Part shown: in pieces, positions 21,452-32,425 of the stretch
Numbering within the stretch: the first letter of the stretch is position 1
How the letters are laid out: each line of letters starts with the position of its first letter
Assembly (NCBI RefSeq): GCF_900099785.1
Contig: NZ_FNDS01000002.1
Coordinates: forward strand, 62,001 to 126,000
Direction of reading: 5' to 3'
Length of the DNA: 64,000 nt
Source of the DNA: Pseudomonas panipatensis
GTDB lineage: Bacteria; Pseudomonadota; Gammaproteobacteria; Pseudomonadales; Pseudomonadaceae
Position numbers and translations under genes: made by a program
Notes under the pieces: generated by a model
Database searches by the model: none
Seen by the model: the letters and a program-made list of their open reading frames with translations, nothing else
What the model was told of the DNA's origin: nothing

Positions 21452-23748
21452 CCCTGGGCACTCCCGATCAGGTCGAACACCGCATCCAGCAGCGCCTCGT
21501 CATGGAAACTGGCTTTGGCCAGATAATAGTCGGCGCCGGCTTCCAGACCACGTCGGCGGTCCTCTTCGCGATCCTTGTAGGACACCACCATCACCGGCAG
21601 CGACTGCAAACGGCTGTCGCGACGAATCATCCCGACCAGCTCGATGCCGTCCATGCGCGGCATGTCGATGTCGGTGATGACCAGGTCGAACGGCTCGGCG
21701 CGCAGGGCGTTCCAGCCATCCATGCCGTCCACCGCCACCGCCGCCTGGTAACCGCGGCCGAGCAGCAACTTGCGCTGCAGTTCGCGCACGGTCAGCGAGT
21801 CGTCCACCACCAGCACGCGCTTGCGCCGCGCGGCGCCCTGGCGCGTCCCGCCGTCGATGCGGTCCAGACGGCCGCTGGCGAGCAGCTTGCCGATGGATAC
21901 CAGCATGTCCTCGACGTCGAGGATCAACACCGGCGTGCCGTCGTCCAGCAGGGCGCCGGCGGAAACGTCCTGGACCTTGCCCAGGCGCGGGTCCAGCGGC
22001 ATCACCACCAGGGTGCGCTCGCCGATGAAGCGCTCCACCGCGACGCCGTACACCGCCTCGCGCTCGCGCAGCAGCACCAGCGGGATGTCGCCTTCCACGG
22101 CGCGGCCCTCGGGGCTTTGCAGCAACTGGCTGGCGGCCACCAGGCCGACGTGGCGGTCCTCGTGCCAGAACTGTTGGCGGCCGTCGATCTGCACGATGTC
22201 TTCCGGCGCCAATCGACGCATGCGTTCGATATGCGCCAGCGGGAAGGCATAGGCTTCGCCGCCGACTTCCACCACCAGGCTGCGCACCACCGATAGGGTC
22301 AGCGGCACCTCGATGTGGAAGAAGGTCCCCTGCCCCGCCAGCTGTTCCATGCGGATGCCACCGCGCAACTGGCGCACCAGGTGCTGCACGGCGTCGAGGC
22401 CGACGCCGCGACCGGACACCTCGGTGACCTGCTCGCGCAGGCTGAAGCCGGGCAGGAAGAGGAACGCCAGCAGTTCCTCCTCGCTCAGGCGCGCCGCCGT
22501 CTCGGCGCTGGCCAGGCCACGGCGGAGCACGCTGGCGCGCAAGCGTTCGAGGTCGACGCCGGCGCCGTCGTCGCGCAGGTCGAGCACCAGCATGCCGGCG
22601 TGGTGCCGCGCCAGCAGACGGATCAGGCCCTGCTCGGGCTTGCCGGCGCGGCGGCGCTGGTCCGGCGTTTCGATGCCATGGTCGACGGCATTGCGCAGCA
22701 GATGGGTGAGCGGCGCTTCGAGTTTCTCCAGCACCTCGCGGTCAACCTGGGTGGAGACCCCGTCGACCTCCAGGCGCACCGACTTGCCCAGTTCGCGACC
22801 GAGGTCGCGGACCATCCGCGCCTGGCCCGCGAGCACATCGGAGAAGGGCCGCATGCGGCACGACAGCGCGGTGTCATAGAGGGACTGAGCGCGTTGCCCG
22901 GTATTCCAGGCGAATTCGTCCAGCTCGACCATCTGTTCGCCGAGCAGTTGCTGGCACTCGCCCAGCAGGCGCCGGGCATCGGCGAGGAAGGCCTGGGTCT
23001 GGGGATCGAGACTGGGGCAGACGCTGTCCCGGGCGCTGTCGAGCAAGCGGCTGGCGCCGGCCTGCAAGCGCTTCAAGCGTTGCAGCGACACCTGCAGCGG
23101 CTGCAGGCGCTGGGAGTCGACCAGGGCCTTGCCGGACAGGTCGAGCAATTGGTTGAGGCGCTCGGCGGTCACCCGCAGCACCCGCTCGCTGGCCTCGCCG
23201 CCGTCGGCGCGCCGTGGCTCGTTCGACTCCGCTGGCTCAGCGGCGTCCGCCGGCTCGGCGAGCCCCTGGGGTTCGTCGGCGGCTGCCATCGGCGCAACCA
23301 GCGGCGGCGGCGCGGTGAGCGGCACGGCGGCGGCGCTGGCCGGTGCCGGCGACTCGCCGAGCAATGACTGCAAGCGCTCCACCAGCGCCGCGACCGCCAG
23401 GCTCGCCTGTTCGGCGCGGGCGCTGTCGGCATCGGCGATATGCAGGAGGATATCGGTGCCGGCCAGCAGCGCATCGACATGCTCCGGGCTGAGCAGCAGG
23501 CGGCCTTCCTGGGCGGCGACCAGGCACTCCTCCATCACATGGGCGACCTGCACGCCGCTGTCCAGGCCGACGATGCGCGCCGCGCCCTTCAGCGAATGCG
23601 CCGCGCGCATGCAGGCTTCCAGCTCCTGGGACAGGCGCGGGTCACGTTCCAGCGCCAGCAGGCCCTGGCCGAGCGCCTGGGTCTGCGCCTCGGCCTCGAG
23701 GCGGAACAGTTCCAGCAGCGAGGCGTCCTTCATTTGGTCAGGAGTCAT
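21448..23748 (-). CDS. wspE: WspE, CheA-type hybrid histidine kinase
   Basis: 766 aa. Domains in order: HPt (AAHSLKGAARIVG, phospho-His near residue 50), an Ala/Pro-rich linker, a dimerisation region, a kinase ATPase with N box LLRNAVDHGIETPD, G1 DDGAGVD and G2 SGRGVGLDAV, a CheW-like domain (about 480-610), and a C-terminal receiver (VLVVDDSLTV, then VITDIDMPRMDG). It phosphorylates WspR and WspF. Overlaps both neighbours by 4 bp. Confidence 0.95.
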   Translation of the reverse strand: MTPDQMKDASLLELFRLEAEAQTQALGQGLLALERDPRLSQELEACMRAAHSLKGAARIVGLDSGVQVAHVMEECLVAAQEGRLLLSPEHVDALLAGTDILLHIADADSARAEQASLAVAALVERLQSLLGESPAPASAAAVPLTAPPPLVAPMAAADEPQGLAEPADAAEPAESNEPRRADGGEASERVLRVTAERLNQLLDLSGKALVDSQRLQPLQVSLQRLKRLQAGASRLLDSARDSVCPSLDPQTQAFLADARRLLGECQQLLGEQMVELDEFAWNTGQRAQSLYDTALSCRMRPFSDVLAGQARMVRDLGRELGKSVRLEVDGVSTQVDREVLEKLEAPLTHLLRNAVDHGIETPDQRRRAGKPEQGLIRLLARHHAGMLVLDLRDDGAGVDLERLRASVLRRGLASAETAARLSEEELLAFLFLPGFSLREQVTEVSGRGVGLDAVQHLVRQLRGGIRMEQLAGQGTFFHIEVPLTLSVVRSLVVEVGGEAYAFPLAHIERMRRLAPEDIVQIDGRQQFWHEDRHVGLVAASQLLQSPEGRAVEGDIPLVLLREREAVYGVAVERFIGERTLVVMPLDPRLGKVQDVSAGALLDDGTPVLILDVEDMLVSIGKLLASGRLDRIDGGTRQGAARRKRVLVVDDSLTVRELQRKLLLGRGYQAAVAVDGMDGWNALRAEPFDLVITDIDMPRMDGIELVGMIRRDSRLQSLPVMVVSYKDREEDRRRGLEAGADYYLAKASFHDEALLDAVFDLIGSAQG

Positions 23749-24422
23749 GCCAGGCTCCGCGTCGCGGCAGCTAGCAGCGCCTGGTGATCGAGCAGGCTCA
23801 CGCTACGCGAGCGCCACAGCAAGACGTCCTGGGTGAAGCGCGAGGAACCGGCCTGGAGCGAGCGCTCACGGGCCGGATTGAGCGGGTGGATGCCATCCAC
23901 CTCGTCCACCGGCGCCACGATCGGGCCTCCGGCGGCGGCCAGGATGAGCATGCGCGGCACGCGCCGACCGCCCTCCTCCGGCGCGGCGGCCGGCGCCAGG
24001 CCGAGCAGCTCGGCAAGGGACAGGCAGGCCACCAGGGTGCCGTGCACATTGGCCACACCGAGCAGCGCCGGCGAGCGCGGATGCGGTAGCGAATGCACCG
24101 GGCAGGCCGGCGCCACCTCGACCAGCGCCAGGGTGCGCAAGGCCAGCCACTCTGCGCCGAGGCGGAACAACAGGTGCGCCTCGCCGAGCGCCTCCACCGC
24201 CTCGGCGGGCTCAACGCTCGTGGCCTCCGCGGCTTCGTCGCCGAGCACGTAGCGGTCCAGCAGGCGCGTGGCGGCGGCGGCGAACACCGGGCAATTGAGG
24301 CAGCGGACGTGCTCGGCCAGGCGCGCGCAGCTCTTGTCGCCACGCACGCCGATGCGGTTCCAGCAGTCGTCGAGCACCTCGGCGGCGGCATCCAGGTGCA
24401 ATCGGTAATTCTGCTCAAACAT
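23745..24422 (-). CDS. wspD: WspD, CheW-type adaptor
   Basis: 225 aa. The C-terminal CheW domain (about residues 75-220) shows GVANVHGTLVACLSLAELLGL and the later IVAPVDEVDGIH. The first ~70 residues carry several Cys (CWNRIGVRGDKSC, CLNCP) and are characteristic of WspD rather than of chemotaxis CheW. It couples WspA to WspE. Translationally coupled to wspE (4 bp overlap). Confidence 0.92.
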   Translation of the reverse strand: MFEQNYRLHLDAAAEVLDDCWNRIGVRGDKSCARLAEHVRCLNCPVFAAAATRLLDRYVLGDEAAEATSVEPAEAVEALGEAHLLFRLGAEWLALRTLALVEVAPACPVHSLPHPRSPALLGVANVHGTLVACLSLAELLGLAPAAAPEEGGRRVPRMLILAAAGGPIVAPVDEVDGIHPLNPARERSLQAGSSRFTQDVLLWRSRSVSLLDHQALLAAATRSLA

Positions 24423-25662
24423 CGCGCTTCACTCCTCGCGCGGCGCGCTCCTGCAAGCGCCGCGCGCCCTCGGCATCGCCGCGCGCGGCGAGCAGCGCGG
24501 CCAGGTGCAGCAGGCTTTCCTGATGATCGGGTTGCAGGTACAGCGCCTTGCGATAGAACCCCAGGGCCTGCTCGGCCTGCCCGCCGGCATCGCTGAGCAG
24601 CCCCAGCCAGTAATAGGCCGGCGCCGAGGGGCCGTGGCTGACCAGCAGGCTTTCGCAGCGTTGCCGCGCCCGTTCGCTGTCGCCCTGATTGGCCAGCCGG
24701 GCGACCTCCGCCAATCCGGCATCGAGGCTGTCCTCGCCCGCCACCGGCGCCTTGGCCGGGATCGCCGGGCGGCGTGGCGTCGACCGCAGCGGCTGGGGCC
24801 GGACGGGGGCTTGCCGGACGACCGCGCGCGGGCTCTTGAATGGCGTGGCCAGCGGCGCCGCCGGCGGCTCGTGCTCCAGGCAGAAAGCGAACGACTGCGC
24901 CACGCCCAGCGGGCGCATGCCCTGGCGCGACAGCAGGCTGGCTTCCGCCGGGCCAATGAACAGCACACCATCGTCGCGGACCAGGCGCCGCAGCACCTGC
25001 ACCGCGCGCTCCTGGGTGGCGCGGTCGAAATAGATCAGCAGGTTGCGGCAGAACAGGTAATCGTAGGCCGGTTCCTCGGCGAGCAGGCCGGGCGCCAGCA
25101 GGTTGCCAATGCGCAGGCGCACGCGGCGGCGCACCCGCTCGTCCAGTAGGTAGCCGTGTTCCTGGGCGACGAAATAGCGCTCGCGGAAGCCCAGTTCGCT
25201 GCCGCGGAAGGAATTGCGCCCGTACTGGCCGTGCTGCGCCCGTTCGAGCATGGCCGGGCTGATATCCAGGGCGTCGATCTGGAAGCTCTGCTCCGGCAGG
25301 CCGGCGTCGAGCAGGGTCATGGCGATGGAATAGGGTTCCTCGCCGCTGGCGCACGGCAGGCTGAGTATGCGCAGCGGCCGCGCGCCGGCCAGCTCGCGCT
25401 GGCGACGGCTGGCCAGTCGGGCCAGGGCGGCGAAGGATTCCGGGTAGCGGAAGAACCAGGTCTCCGGGACGATCACCGCCTCGATCAACGCCTGCACGTC
25501 CTCGGCCGAGTCCTGCAGGCGCTGCCAGTAGGCCTCGACATTGCCCGCCGCCACGCGATTGGCGCATTGGCGCACGGCGCGGGCGACCACCGCCGCGCCG
25601 ACCGAATCGGCATCCAGGCCGATGCGCTCCTTGAGCAGTTGGCTGAAACGCGCGTCGATCAT
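24415..25662 (-). CDS. wspC: WspC, CheR-type methyltransferase with TPR tail
   Basis: 415 aa. CheR N-terminal helical domain plus SAM-binding domain (residues about 20-265; LSLPCASGEEPYSIAM near 100, FCRNLLIYF near 205). A low-complexity Pro/Arg linker leads to C-terminal tetratricopeptide repeats (about 320-405, YYWLGLLSDAGGQAEQALGFYRKAL). It methylates WspA glutamates constitutively. The start overlaps the wspB stop by 4 bp and the stop overlaps the wspD start by 8 bp. Confidence 0.94.
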   Translation of the reverse strand: MIDARFSQLLKERIGLDADSVGAAVVARAVRQCANRVAAGNVEAYWQRLQDSAEDVQALIEAVIVPETWFFRYPESFAALARLASRRQRELAGARPLRILSLPCASGEEPYSIAMTLLDAGLPEQSFQIDALDISPAMLERAQHGQYGRNSFRGSELGFRERYFVAQEHGYLLDERVRRRVRLRIGNLLAPGLLAEEPAYDYLFCRNLLIYFDRATQERAVQVLRRLVRDDGVLFIGPAEASLLSRQGMRPLGVAQSFAFCLEHEPPAAPLATPFKSPRAVVRQAPVRPQPLRSTPRRPAIPAKAPVAGEDSLDAGLAEVARLANQGDSERARQRCESLLVSHGPSAPAYYWLGLLSDAGGQAEQALGFYRKALYLQPDHQESLLHLAALLAARGDAEGARRLQERAARGVKRDV

Positions 25663-26171
25663 CGCGGCGGCTCCTCGGCGGCCTGCAACAGCAGCGCGCG
25701 CACCGACTCGGGCAGCAGATCGTCAATGCACACGCGTTGCAGCAGGCCCTGCTCATCCTCCAGCACCGGGCCGAGGTAGCGGGCCTCGCCGCGCGCCAGG
25801 CCGTAGTCGCGGAACGCCGCCGGGTCGCGGCGCAGGGTGTGGCTGGCGTGTTCCAGGATCAGCCCCAGGCGGCGCGGCGCCCCGACGCCGCCGGTGCGGT
25901 AGTCGACCAGCACCAGGCGCGTGCTGGTCAGGCGCGGCGCCGGGTGGCCGCAGGCGATCTGGCTGAGGTCGAGCACCGGCAACAGCTCGCCGCGATGGAC
26001 GAACAGCCCGGCGACCCAGGCCGGCGCTTCCGGCACCTGCTTGAAACGCGCCAGCGGCAGCACCTCGGCGATCTCGCGCACGTCCAGGGCGTAGCGGTCC
26101 GCCCCCAGGCGGAACTGCAGGTACAGGCGACCGGAGGCGCGCTCGTCAGACCTTGAAGCGGGAGACACCAT
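25659..26171 (-). CDS. wspB: WspB, CheW-type adaptor
   Basis: 170 aa CheW domain ([25 protein letters not shown]; later [16 protein letters not shown]). It localises the Wsp array together with WspD. The ATG at 26171 lies 26 bp inside the end of wspA; no later ATG precedes the domain, and the resulting length fits WspB, so I accept the overlap. The larger frame upstream (to 26411) is antisense-free but reads through wspA and is not real. Confidence 0.88.
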   Translation of the reverse strand: MVSPASRSDERASGRLYLQFRLGADRYALDVREIAEVLPLARFKQVPEAPAWVAGLFVHRGELLPVLDLSQIACGHPAPRLTSTRLVLVDYRTGGVGAPRRLGLILEHASHTLRRDPAAFRDYGLARGEARYLGPVLEDEQGLLQRVCIDDLLPESVRALLLQAAEEPPR

Positions 26172-27765
26172 TGCGCAGTCCATTGGCCACGAGGTTGAGT
26201 TCGTCGATGGCGAAGCTGGCCTGGCGCAGCGACTCCACGGTCTGTCCGGTGGCCTCGCCAAGCTGCACCAGCGCCTGGTTGATCTGCTCGGCGCCGGTGG
26301 CCTGCGCCTGCATGCCCTCGTTGACCATCTGCACGCGCGGCGCCAGGGCCTGGACCTGCTGGATGATCTGCGACAGTTGCTCGCCGACCTGGCCGACTTC
26401 GTCGATGCCACGGCGCACTTCTTCGGAGAACTTGTCCATGCCCATCACCCCGGCGGACACCGCCGACTGGATTTCGCGGACCATCTGTTCGATGTCGTAG
26501 GTCGCCACCGCGGTCTGGTCGGCCAGGCGGCGCACCTCGGTGGCCACCACGGCGAAGCCGCGGCCGTATTCGCCGGCCTTCTCCGCTTCGATGGCGGCGT
26601 TGAGCGAGAGCAGGTTGGTCTGGTCGGCGACCTTGACGATGGTGGTCACCACCTGGTTGATGTTGCCGGCGCGCTCGTTGAGGATCGCCAGCTTGGCGTT
26701 GACCAGCTCGGCGGCGCCCATCACCTGGTGCATGGTTTCCTCCATGCGCGCCAGGCCCAGTTGGCCGGAGCCGGCCAGGGTGGAGGTCTGTTCGGCGGCG
26801 ACCGACACTTCGGTCATGGTCCGCACCAGGTCGCGCGAGGTGGCGGCGATTTCCCGCGAGGTGGCGCCGATTTCGGTGGTGGTGGCCGCCGTCTCGGTGG
26901 CCGTCGCCTGCTGTTGCTTGGAAGTGGCGGCGATCTCGGTCACCGAGGTGGTCACCTGGATCGCCGAGCGCTGCGCCTGCGAGACCAGGCCCTTGAGTTC
27001 TTCGGCCATGCCGTTGAAGCCGCTCTCGATGGCGCCGAACTCGTCCTCGCGGCCCAGCTTCAGGCGCGCGGTCAGGTCACCGCCGCTGAGGGTGCCGAAG
27101 ACGTCCACCACCTTGCCCACCGGGCTGGTGATCGCGCGCATCAGGCGCACGCCGCAGACGCCGGCGATGAGCAGCGCCAGCAGCAGCGACACGATCATGG
27201 TGATCTCGGCGATCTCGACCTTGCGGACGATGGCCGCGGCCGCCGTGTCGGCGATCGCCTTGTTCAGGGTGATCATCTCGCCGAGCGTTTGCCGGCCCTT
27301 GTCCCAGGCGGGAATGAGCTCTTCCAGCAACACCCGGCGCGCGGCCTCGCGGTCCTTGCCATAAAGATCGAGCAGTTGTTCGAGCTGGCCGTTGAAGGCA
27401 TCGGCCTGCTGCCGGAAACGCAACAGCGCGTCACGGTCGTGCTGGTCCTGCACGGTGCTTTCGTAGCTACCGATACGCTCCAGCAGGCTGTCGTGAAGGG
27501 CCCGGAAACTCTGGCGCCCGGCGCTGTCCAGCGGCTTGCCGTCGCTCAGTCCGACCTGCACCTGGGCCTTCATCATGGTGTCGGTCCAGGTGGTGCGAAT
27601 GGTGGTCAGCGCATAGGTGCCGGGCATGGCATCGGTGCTGACCTTGCGCGCTTCGCGCTCGACCGCCAGCAGGCTGACGTACGAAAACACCACCATCAGC
27701 AGCATGATCGCGATGACGACCGCGAAACTGGCAAGGATGCGTTGGCGGAGAGTCCAGTTCTTCAC
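26146..27765 (-). CDS. wspA: WspA, membrane chemoreceptor-like surface sensor
   Basis: 539 aa methyl-accepting protein. TM1 is at residues about 11-31, a periplasmic four-helix domain at about 32-185, TM2 at about 186-208, then HAMP and the cytoplasmic coiled coil with the hairpin tip [22 protein letters not shown]. In P. aeruginosa it responds to surface contact or envelope stress and activates WspE. It starts with GTG at 27765 behind AGGGGAA. First gene of wspABCDEFR. Confidence 0.95.
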   Translation of the reverse strand: MKNWTLRQRILASFAVVIAIMLLMVVFSYVSLLAVEREARKVSTDAMPGTYALTTIRTTWTDTMMKAQVQVGLSDGKPLDSAGRQSFRALHDSLLERIGSYESTVQDQHDRDALLRFRQQADAFNGQLEQLLDLYGKDREAARRVLLEELIPAWDKGRQTLGEMITLNKAIADTAAAAIVRKVEIAEITMIVSLLLALLIAGVCGVRLMRAITSPVGKVVDVFGTLSGGDLTARLKLGREDEFGAIESGFNGMAEELKGLVSQAQRSAIQVTTSVTEIAATSKQQQATATETAATTTEIGATSREIAATSRDLVRTMTEVSVAAEQTSTLAGSGQLGLARMEETMHQVMGAAELVNAKLAILNERAGNINQVVTTIVKVADQTNLLSLNAAIEAEKAGEYGRGFAVVATEVRRLADQTAVATYDIEQMVREIQSAVSAGVMGMDKFSEEVRRGIDEVGQVGEQLSQIIQQVQALAPRVQMVNEGMQAQATGAEQINQALVQLGEATGQTVESLRQASFAIDELNLVANGLRNGVSRFKV

Positions 27766-27794
27766 AGTGTTCCCCTGAAATGCTCTGAGTCCTT

Positions 27795-27835
27795 CGTAGG
27801 GCGGATCGCGCGCGGGCCCTGCCCGGCCGCCTACG
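27795..27835. repeat. REP-like inverted repeat upstream of wspA
   Basis: CGTAGGGCGG at the left pairs with CCGCCTACG at the right; the GC-rich middle is partly self-complementary (GGGCC/GGCC). The CGTAGGGCGGAT start is the hallmark of a common Pseudomonas REP, here with a degenerate centre. It lies just upstream of wspA, so it could overlap its leader or promoter. Confidence 0.55.
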
Positions 27836-28009
27836 GTTACGGCAGAAAAGGCTGCCTATATTATCCGCAGCATCAGGGATACGCAGGCTTTATTCCTGTT
27901 CGATCTCGGCGTTTTCCAAGGCAGTGCGCAAAATCGCCGGGGCGCGGGGAAGCACCGGCCTGGATCGACATGGCCCGCCGCGCGCTTGCCGGGGCGGGCC
28001 GGAGGCGCC

Positions 28010-28759
28010 TCAGGCGGCGTCGGCGCGCAGGGCGATGAAGGAGCAGTTGTCGGCGAGGATGGCGGCGATCATCGCCCCGGTTTCTTCCAGCTGCCGGGCC
28101 AGGGCCGCGTTGGACACATGCAGCGCCCAGTCGGCCTCGGACTGTTCCGGGCTCTGCGCCTGGACTTCGTTCAAGGCGTCGAGGAAGGCCTCGCGCTGCG
28201 GCAGGTAGGAGGTGAAGCCGTCGCCCTTGAGCGCGCTGGTGCTGATGCCCAGGCGCTGGCAGATGGCCGCTTTGGCGGCGATCTCTTCACGATCGGCCTG
28301 GCGCGAACGCTCGATCAGTTCGGCCAGTTGCGCATCCACCAGTTGGCCGCCGACGATCAGTTCCGGGCCTGTCTCCCAGACCTGCGCGGGACAGTCCTTG
28401 TTCTCCGCGCGCAGCGGAATGTGCGGGTTGATCTCCATCGGATAGATGCGGCACACCAGCGGGCGGCGTTGGTAGATGGCGCAGCGCATGTCGCTGCCCA
28501 GGTGGCGACAGGCGCCCTGGTTGAAGGCGGCGAAGGTGATGGCCAGGTGCGCGCGGGTCTGTCCGCAGCGCACCGCCAGGGAGCGCCGCAGCACATGCTC
28601 GCGCTGGCCCGCCGGCAGGCCCGAGCCATCGGCGAGCACCGCCTCCAGCAGGATGATCAGCGCGCCGCCGTCACTGGCCCAGTCGCGGGCCTCGGCGAGG
28701 GTCAGGGGCACATGGTGGTCATGGCAGCACTTGCCGCAACCATTGCAGGAAAAACGCAT
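28010..28759 (-). CDS. YkgJ-family cysteine-cluster protein
   Basis: 249 aa. The N-terminal CNGCGKCCHDHHVPLT plus later CRHLGSDMRCAIYQRRPLVCRIYP form the Cys cluster of the YkgJ/PF03692 family, thought to bind Zn or Fe. The C-terminal half is helical and acidic. Role unknown; family members have been proposed as metal chelating or Fe-S proteins. Start at ATG 28759. No close partner gene. Confidence 0.85.
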   Translation of the reverse strand: MRFSCNGCGKCCHDHHVPLTLAEARDWASDGGALIILLEAVLADGSGLPAGQREHVLRRSLAVRCGQTRAHLAITFAAFNQGACRHLGSDMRCAIYQRRPLVCRIYPMEINPHIPLRAENKDCPAQVWETGPELIVGGQLVDAQLAELIERSRQADREEIAAKAAICQRLGISTSALKGDGFTSYLPQREAFLDALNEVQAQSPEQSEADWALHVSNAALARQLEETGAMIAAILADNCSFIALRADAA

Positions 28760-28854
28760 GGCGGTATCGCTCCGTCAGCCGGTTCGTCGGGCGGCGGAAA
28801 ACTGTCGTCCGCCGCCATGAGCAGGCTGAGGAGCAGATTGCGTGCCAGCCCGGC

Positions 28855-29799
28855 TCAGGCGCCGCCGTCGCGGAACACCAGGGCCTTGAGCGCCGCGTCC
28901 GGGTCGATGTCGGCGAACTCCGGCGGGTTCTCCAGGCGCTCGACGAAGGTCAGTCGCGGCGCCTCGGCGGCCATGCCCTGGATGAGAAAGTCCGGGCCGA
29001 TGGACGGATCGTTGACGCAGGCCAGCACGCAGCCGCCCGGCGCCAGCAACTCCGGCAGGCGGCGCAGGATGCGCTGGTAGTCCTTGCCCAGGGCGAAGCT
29101 GCCCTTCTGGAACGACGGTGGGTCGATGATCACCAGGTCATAGGGGCCGGACTTCTTCACCCGTCCCCAGGACTTGAACAGTTCATGGCCGAGAAACTCC
29201 ACGCGGCTCAGGTCGTGGTCGTTCAGCCGGTGATTGTCGCGCCCCCGGCTCAGCGCGGCGCGCGCCATGTCCAGGTTGACCACCCGCGCGGCGCCGCCGG
29301 CGATGGCCGCCACCGAGAAGCCGCAGGTGTAGGCGAACAGGTTGAGCACGCGCTGCCCCGCCGCCCGCGCCTGCACCCACTGGCGGCCATAGCGCATGTC
29401 GAGGAACAGCCCATTGTTCTGCTTGCGCCCCAGGTCGAGCAGATAGCGCAGGCCGTTCTCGCTGACCACGCGCTCCTCCGGCACCTCGCCGAGCAACGCC
29501 TGCATGGCGCTGTCCGGCAGATAGCGGTGCTGCAGCAACAGCGCCTCGGCGCCGCTGGCGCGCCACTCGGGCGTCGCGCCGAGGCCGCGCAGCATGGCGT
29601 CGAGCGCAGCCAGTTCGTCCGCCGCCGGTTCGCGGAACAGCGACACCAGCAGCACGCCCTGCAACCAGTCCACCGTCACATGCTCCAGCCCCGGCCAGCG
29701 CCGGCCACGGCCATGGAACAGACGGCGCACTTCAGCGGGCGGACTCGCCAGGGCGTTAAGCAGATGCTGCTGCAGGATGCCGAGGGCTGCGGAATTCAT
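28855..29799 (-). CDS. Class I SAM methyltransferase, RlmI/RlmK-like
   Basis: 314 aa. The core shows GLFLDMRYGRQWVQ, the SAM loop VLNLFAYTCGFSVAA near residue 155 and the catalytic-type motif VIIDPPSFQKG near 240, the NPPY-like site of nucleic-acid methyltransferases. It looks like the rRNA m5C methyltransferase group (RlmI/YccW C-terminal part) without the PUA domain. The ATG at 29799 was chosen because the next 60 codons upstream are not family-like. Target base unknown. Divergent from polB. Confidence 0.82.
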   Translation of the reverse strand: MNSAALGILQQHLLNALASPPAEVRRLFHGRGRRWPGLEHVTVDWLQGVLLVSLFREPAADELAALDAMLRGLGATPEWRASGAEALLLQHRYLPDSAMQALLGEVPEERVVSENGLRYLLDLGRKQNNGLFLDMRYGRQWVQARAAGQRVLNLFAYTCGFSVAAIAGGAARVVNLDMARAALSRGRDNHRLNDHDLSRVEFLGHELFKSWGRVKKSGPYDLVIIDPPSFQKGSFALGKDYQRILRRLPELLAPGGCVLACVNDPSIGPDFLIQGMAAEAPRLTFVERLENPPEFADIDPDAALKALVFRDGGA

Positions 29800-29969
29800 G
29801 ACAGGGACCGGACAGGAAAAGGGCGGCCATTCTCGGTGAGAAAGGCGGAAAAATGAATCCGCCGAGCTCATCCCAGCCCGCGTGTCGCAAAAGCGCGAGG
29901 CGGACCGGGCGCGTGTGGCGGCCGCCCGGTAGAATCGCCAGCCGAACGAAATTTCCCAGGGGTTGAGCG

Positions 29970-32333
29970 GTGGATTCACAGCAGGGCTTCGTCCTCACCC
30001 GGCACTGGCGCGACACGCCCGCCGGCACCGAGGTGGACTTCTGGCTGGCCACCGACGCCGGCCCGCGCCGCCTGCGCCTGCCGTTGCAGACCTCGGTGGC
30101 CTTCGTTCCCGCCGAACAGCGCGCGCGCGTCGAGCAGCAGTTGCGCGGCGACAGCGGCGTGGAGCTGCGCGAACTCGGCCTGCGCGACTTCCAGCAGCGC
30201 CCGGTGCTCGGTCTTTACTGCCGCCAGCACCGCCACTTGCTGGATATCGACAAGCGCCTGCGCAAAGCCGGTCTCGACGTGCTGGAGGCCGACATCCGCC
30301 CGCCGGAACGCTACCTGATGGAGCGTTTCATCACCGCGCCGGTGAGTTTCAGCGGCACGCCGGGAGCCGACGGCATCCTGCACGACGCCCAGCTCAAGCC
30401 GGCGCCGAGCTATCGGCCGCGCCTGCGCCTGGTCTCCCTGGACATCGAAACCACCCTGCACGGCGAGCTTTACTCCATCGCCCTGGAGGGCTGCGGCCAG
30501 CGCCAGGTGTACATGCTCGGTCCGGCCAACGGCGACGCCAGCGGCATCGACTTCGCCCTCGACTACTGCGCCAGCCGCGCCGAGCTGCTGGAACGGCTCA
30601 ACCAGTGGCTGGCCCGCCACGACCCGGACGCCATCATCGGCTGGAACCTGGTGCAGTTCGACCTGCGCGTGCTGCGCGAGCACGCCGAGCGGCTCCAGGT
30701 GCCGCTGCGCCTGGGCCGCGACGGCGACGCCATGGGCTGGCGCGAGCACGCCAGCCGCAATGCGCACTACTTCGCCGACGCCGCCGGGCGGCTGATCATC
30801 GACGGCATCGAGGCGCTGCGCTCGGCGACCTGGAGCTTCCCCTCGTTCAGCCTGGAATACGTCGCCCAGAGCCTGCTCGGCGAAGGCAAGGCGATCGACA
30901 ACCCGTACCAGCGCATGGCCGAGATCGACCGCCTGTTCGCCGAGGACAAACCGGCCCTGGCGCGCTACAACCTCAAGGACTGCGAGCTGGTCACGCGGAT
31001 CTTCGAGAAGACCCAACTGCTGCACTTTCTGCTCGAACGCGCCAGCGTCACCGGACTGCCCGCCGACCGCAGCGGCGGCTCGGTGGCAGCCTTCACCCAC
31101 CTCTACCTGCCACCGATGCACCGCCTCGGTTTCGTCGCCCCCAACCTCGGCGAGAAAGCGCCGGAAGCCAGCCCCGGCGGCTTCGTCATGGACTCGCGTC
31201 CGGGCCTCTACGAATCGGTGCTGGTGCTCGACTACAAGAGCCTGTATCCGTCGATCATCCGCAGCTTCCTGATCGACCCGGTGGGGCTGATCGAGGGCCT
31301 GCGCCAAGCCGACGACGCGCACGCGGTGGAAGGCTTCCGCGGCGCCCGCTTCTCGCGCAGCCAACATTGCCTGCCGGCCATCGTCGAGCGCGTCTGGCAG
31401 GGCCGCGAGGCGGCCAAGCGCGACGGCAACCAACCGCTGTCGCAGGCGCTGAAGATCATCATGAACGCCTTCTACGGCGTGCTCGGTTCCAGCGGCTGCC
31501 GCTTCTTCGACCCGCGCCTGGCATCCTCGATCACCCTGCGCGGGCAGCAGATCATGCGCCGCACCCGCGAGCTGATCGAGGCCGAGGGCCAGCAGGTGAT
31601 CTACGGCGACACCGACTCCACCTTCGTCTGGCTCGGCCAGGCGCACAGCGAGGAGGCCGCCGAGCGCATCGGCCGCGCCCTGGTGCAGCGGGTCAATGCC
31701 TGGTGGCGCGCGCACCTGCGCGAGGAATACGGCCTGGAAAGCGCCCTCGAACTGCAATACGAAACCCATTACCGGCGCTTCCTCATGCCCACCGTGCGCG
31801 GCGCCGAGGAAGGCAGCAAGAAGCGCTACGCCGGCCTGGTGCGGCGCGCCGACGGCAGCGAGGAGATGGTCTTCAAGGGCCTGGAAACCGTGCGCACCGA
31901 CTGGTCGCCGCTGGCCCAGCGCTTCCAGCAGGAGCTCTACCAGCGCATCTTCAAGCGCCAGCCCTACCAGGACTATGTGCGCGACTACGTGCGCCAGACC
32001 CTGGCCGGCGAACTCGACGAACTGCTGATCTACCGCAAGCGCCTGCGCCGGCGCCTCGCCGACTACCAGCGCAACGTCCCGCCGCACGTGCGCGCCGCCC
32101 GCGCCGCCGACGAATACAACGCGCGCCTGGGCCGGCCCCGGCAGTACCAGCACGGCGGCTGGATCAGCTACCTGATCACCGTCGCCGGCCCCGAGCCCCT
32201 GGAAACCCGCCACTCGGCCATCGACTACGAGCATTACCTGACGCGCCAGTTGCAGCCCGTGGCCGACGCCATCCTGCCCTTCGTCGGCGACGACTTCGCG
32301 CGACTGATCGACCGCCAGCTCGCGCTGTTCTAG
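29970..32333 (+). CDS. polB: DNA polymerase II
   Basis: 787 aa B-family polymerase, close to the 783 aa E. coli enzyme; a damage-tolerant replication-restart polymerase. The proofreading exonuclease has Exo[12 protein letters not shown] (about 160), Exo[12 protein letters not shown] (about 230) and Exo[12 protein letters not shown] (about 335). The polymerase has motif [14 protein letters not shown] (about 420), motif [17 protein letters not shown] (about 495) and motif [11 protein letters not shown] (about 545). It starts at GTG 29970 behind AGGGG. In E. coli the gene is LexA-controlled; I did not find a clear SOS box here. It is 92 bp upstream of rlhA, in the same direction. Confidence 0.95.
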   Translation: MDSQQGFVLTRHWRDTPAGTEVDFWLATDAGPRRLRLPLQTSVAFVPAEQRARVEQQLRGDSGVELRELGLRDFQQRPVLGLYCRQHRHLLDIDKRLRKAGLDVLEADIRPPERYLMERFITAPVSFSGTPGADGILHDAQLKPAPSYRPRLRLVSLDIETTLHGELYSIALEGCGQRQVYMLGPANGDASGIDFALDYCASRAELLERLNQWLARHDPDAIIGWNLVQFDLRVLREHAERLQVPLRLGRDGDAMGWREHASRNAHYFADAAGRLIIDGIEALRSATWSFPSFSLEYVAQSLLGEGKAIDNPYQRMAEIDRLFAEDKPALARYNLKDCELVTRIFEKTQLLHFLLERASVTGLPADRSGGSVAAFTHLYLPPMHRLGFVAPNLGEKAPEASPGGFVMDSRPGLYESVLVLDYKSLYPSIIRSFLIDPVGLIEGLRQADDAHAVEGFRGARFSRSQHCLPAIVERVWQGREAAKRDGNQPLSQALKIIMNAFYGVLGSSGCRFFDPRLASSITLRGQQIMRRTRELIEAEGQQVIYGDTDSTFVWLGQAHSEEAAERIGRALVQRVNAWWRAHLREEYGLESALELQYETHYRRFLMPTVRGAEEGSKKRYAGLVRRADGSEEMVFKGLETVRTDWSPLAQRFQQELYQRIFKRQPYQDYVRDYVRQTLAGELDELLIYRKRLRRRLADYQRNVPPHVRAARAADEYNARLGRPRQYQHGGWISYLITVAGPEPLETRHSAIDYEHYLTRQLQPVADAILPFVGDDFARLIDRQLALF

Positions 32334-32425
32334 CGCGGCGGGCCGTCCGGCGCGCCACGGATGCCGGCGCGGCGCCGGGCCGCTACAATGCGCGCCCTGC
32401 CCCATGCGTGCCGGATGCCATTGCC

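Noticed and set aside
29976-32405. An 809-codon open frame on the minus strand opposite polB, and a 615-codon frame opposite ppc (5473-7320)
   Set aside because: Long antisense frames are expected in high-GC genes with GC-rich third positions. The encoded sequences have no domain, signal or ribosome site, while the sense genes carry complete motifs.
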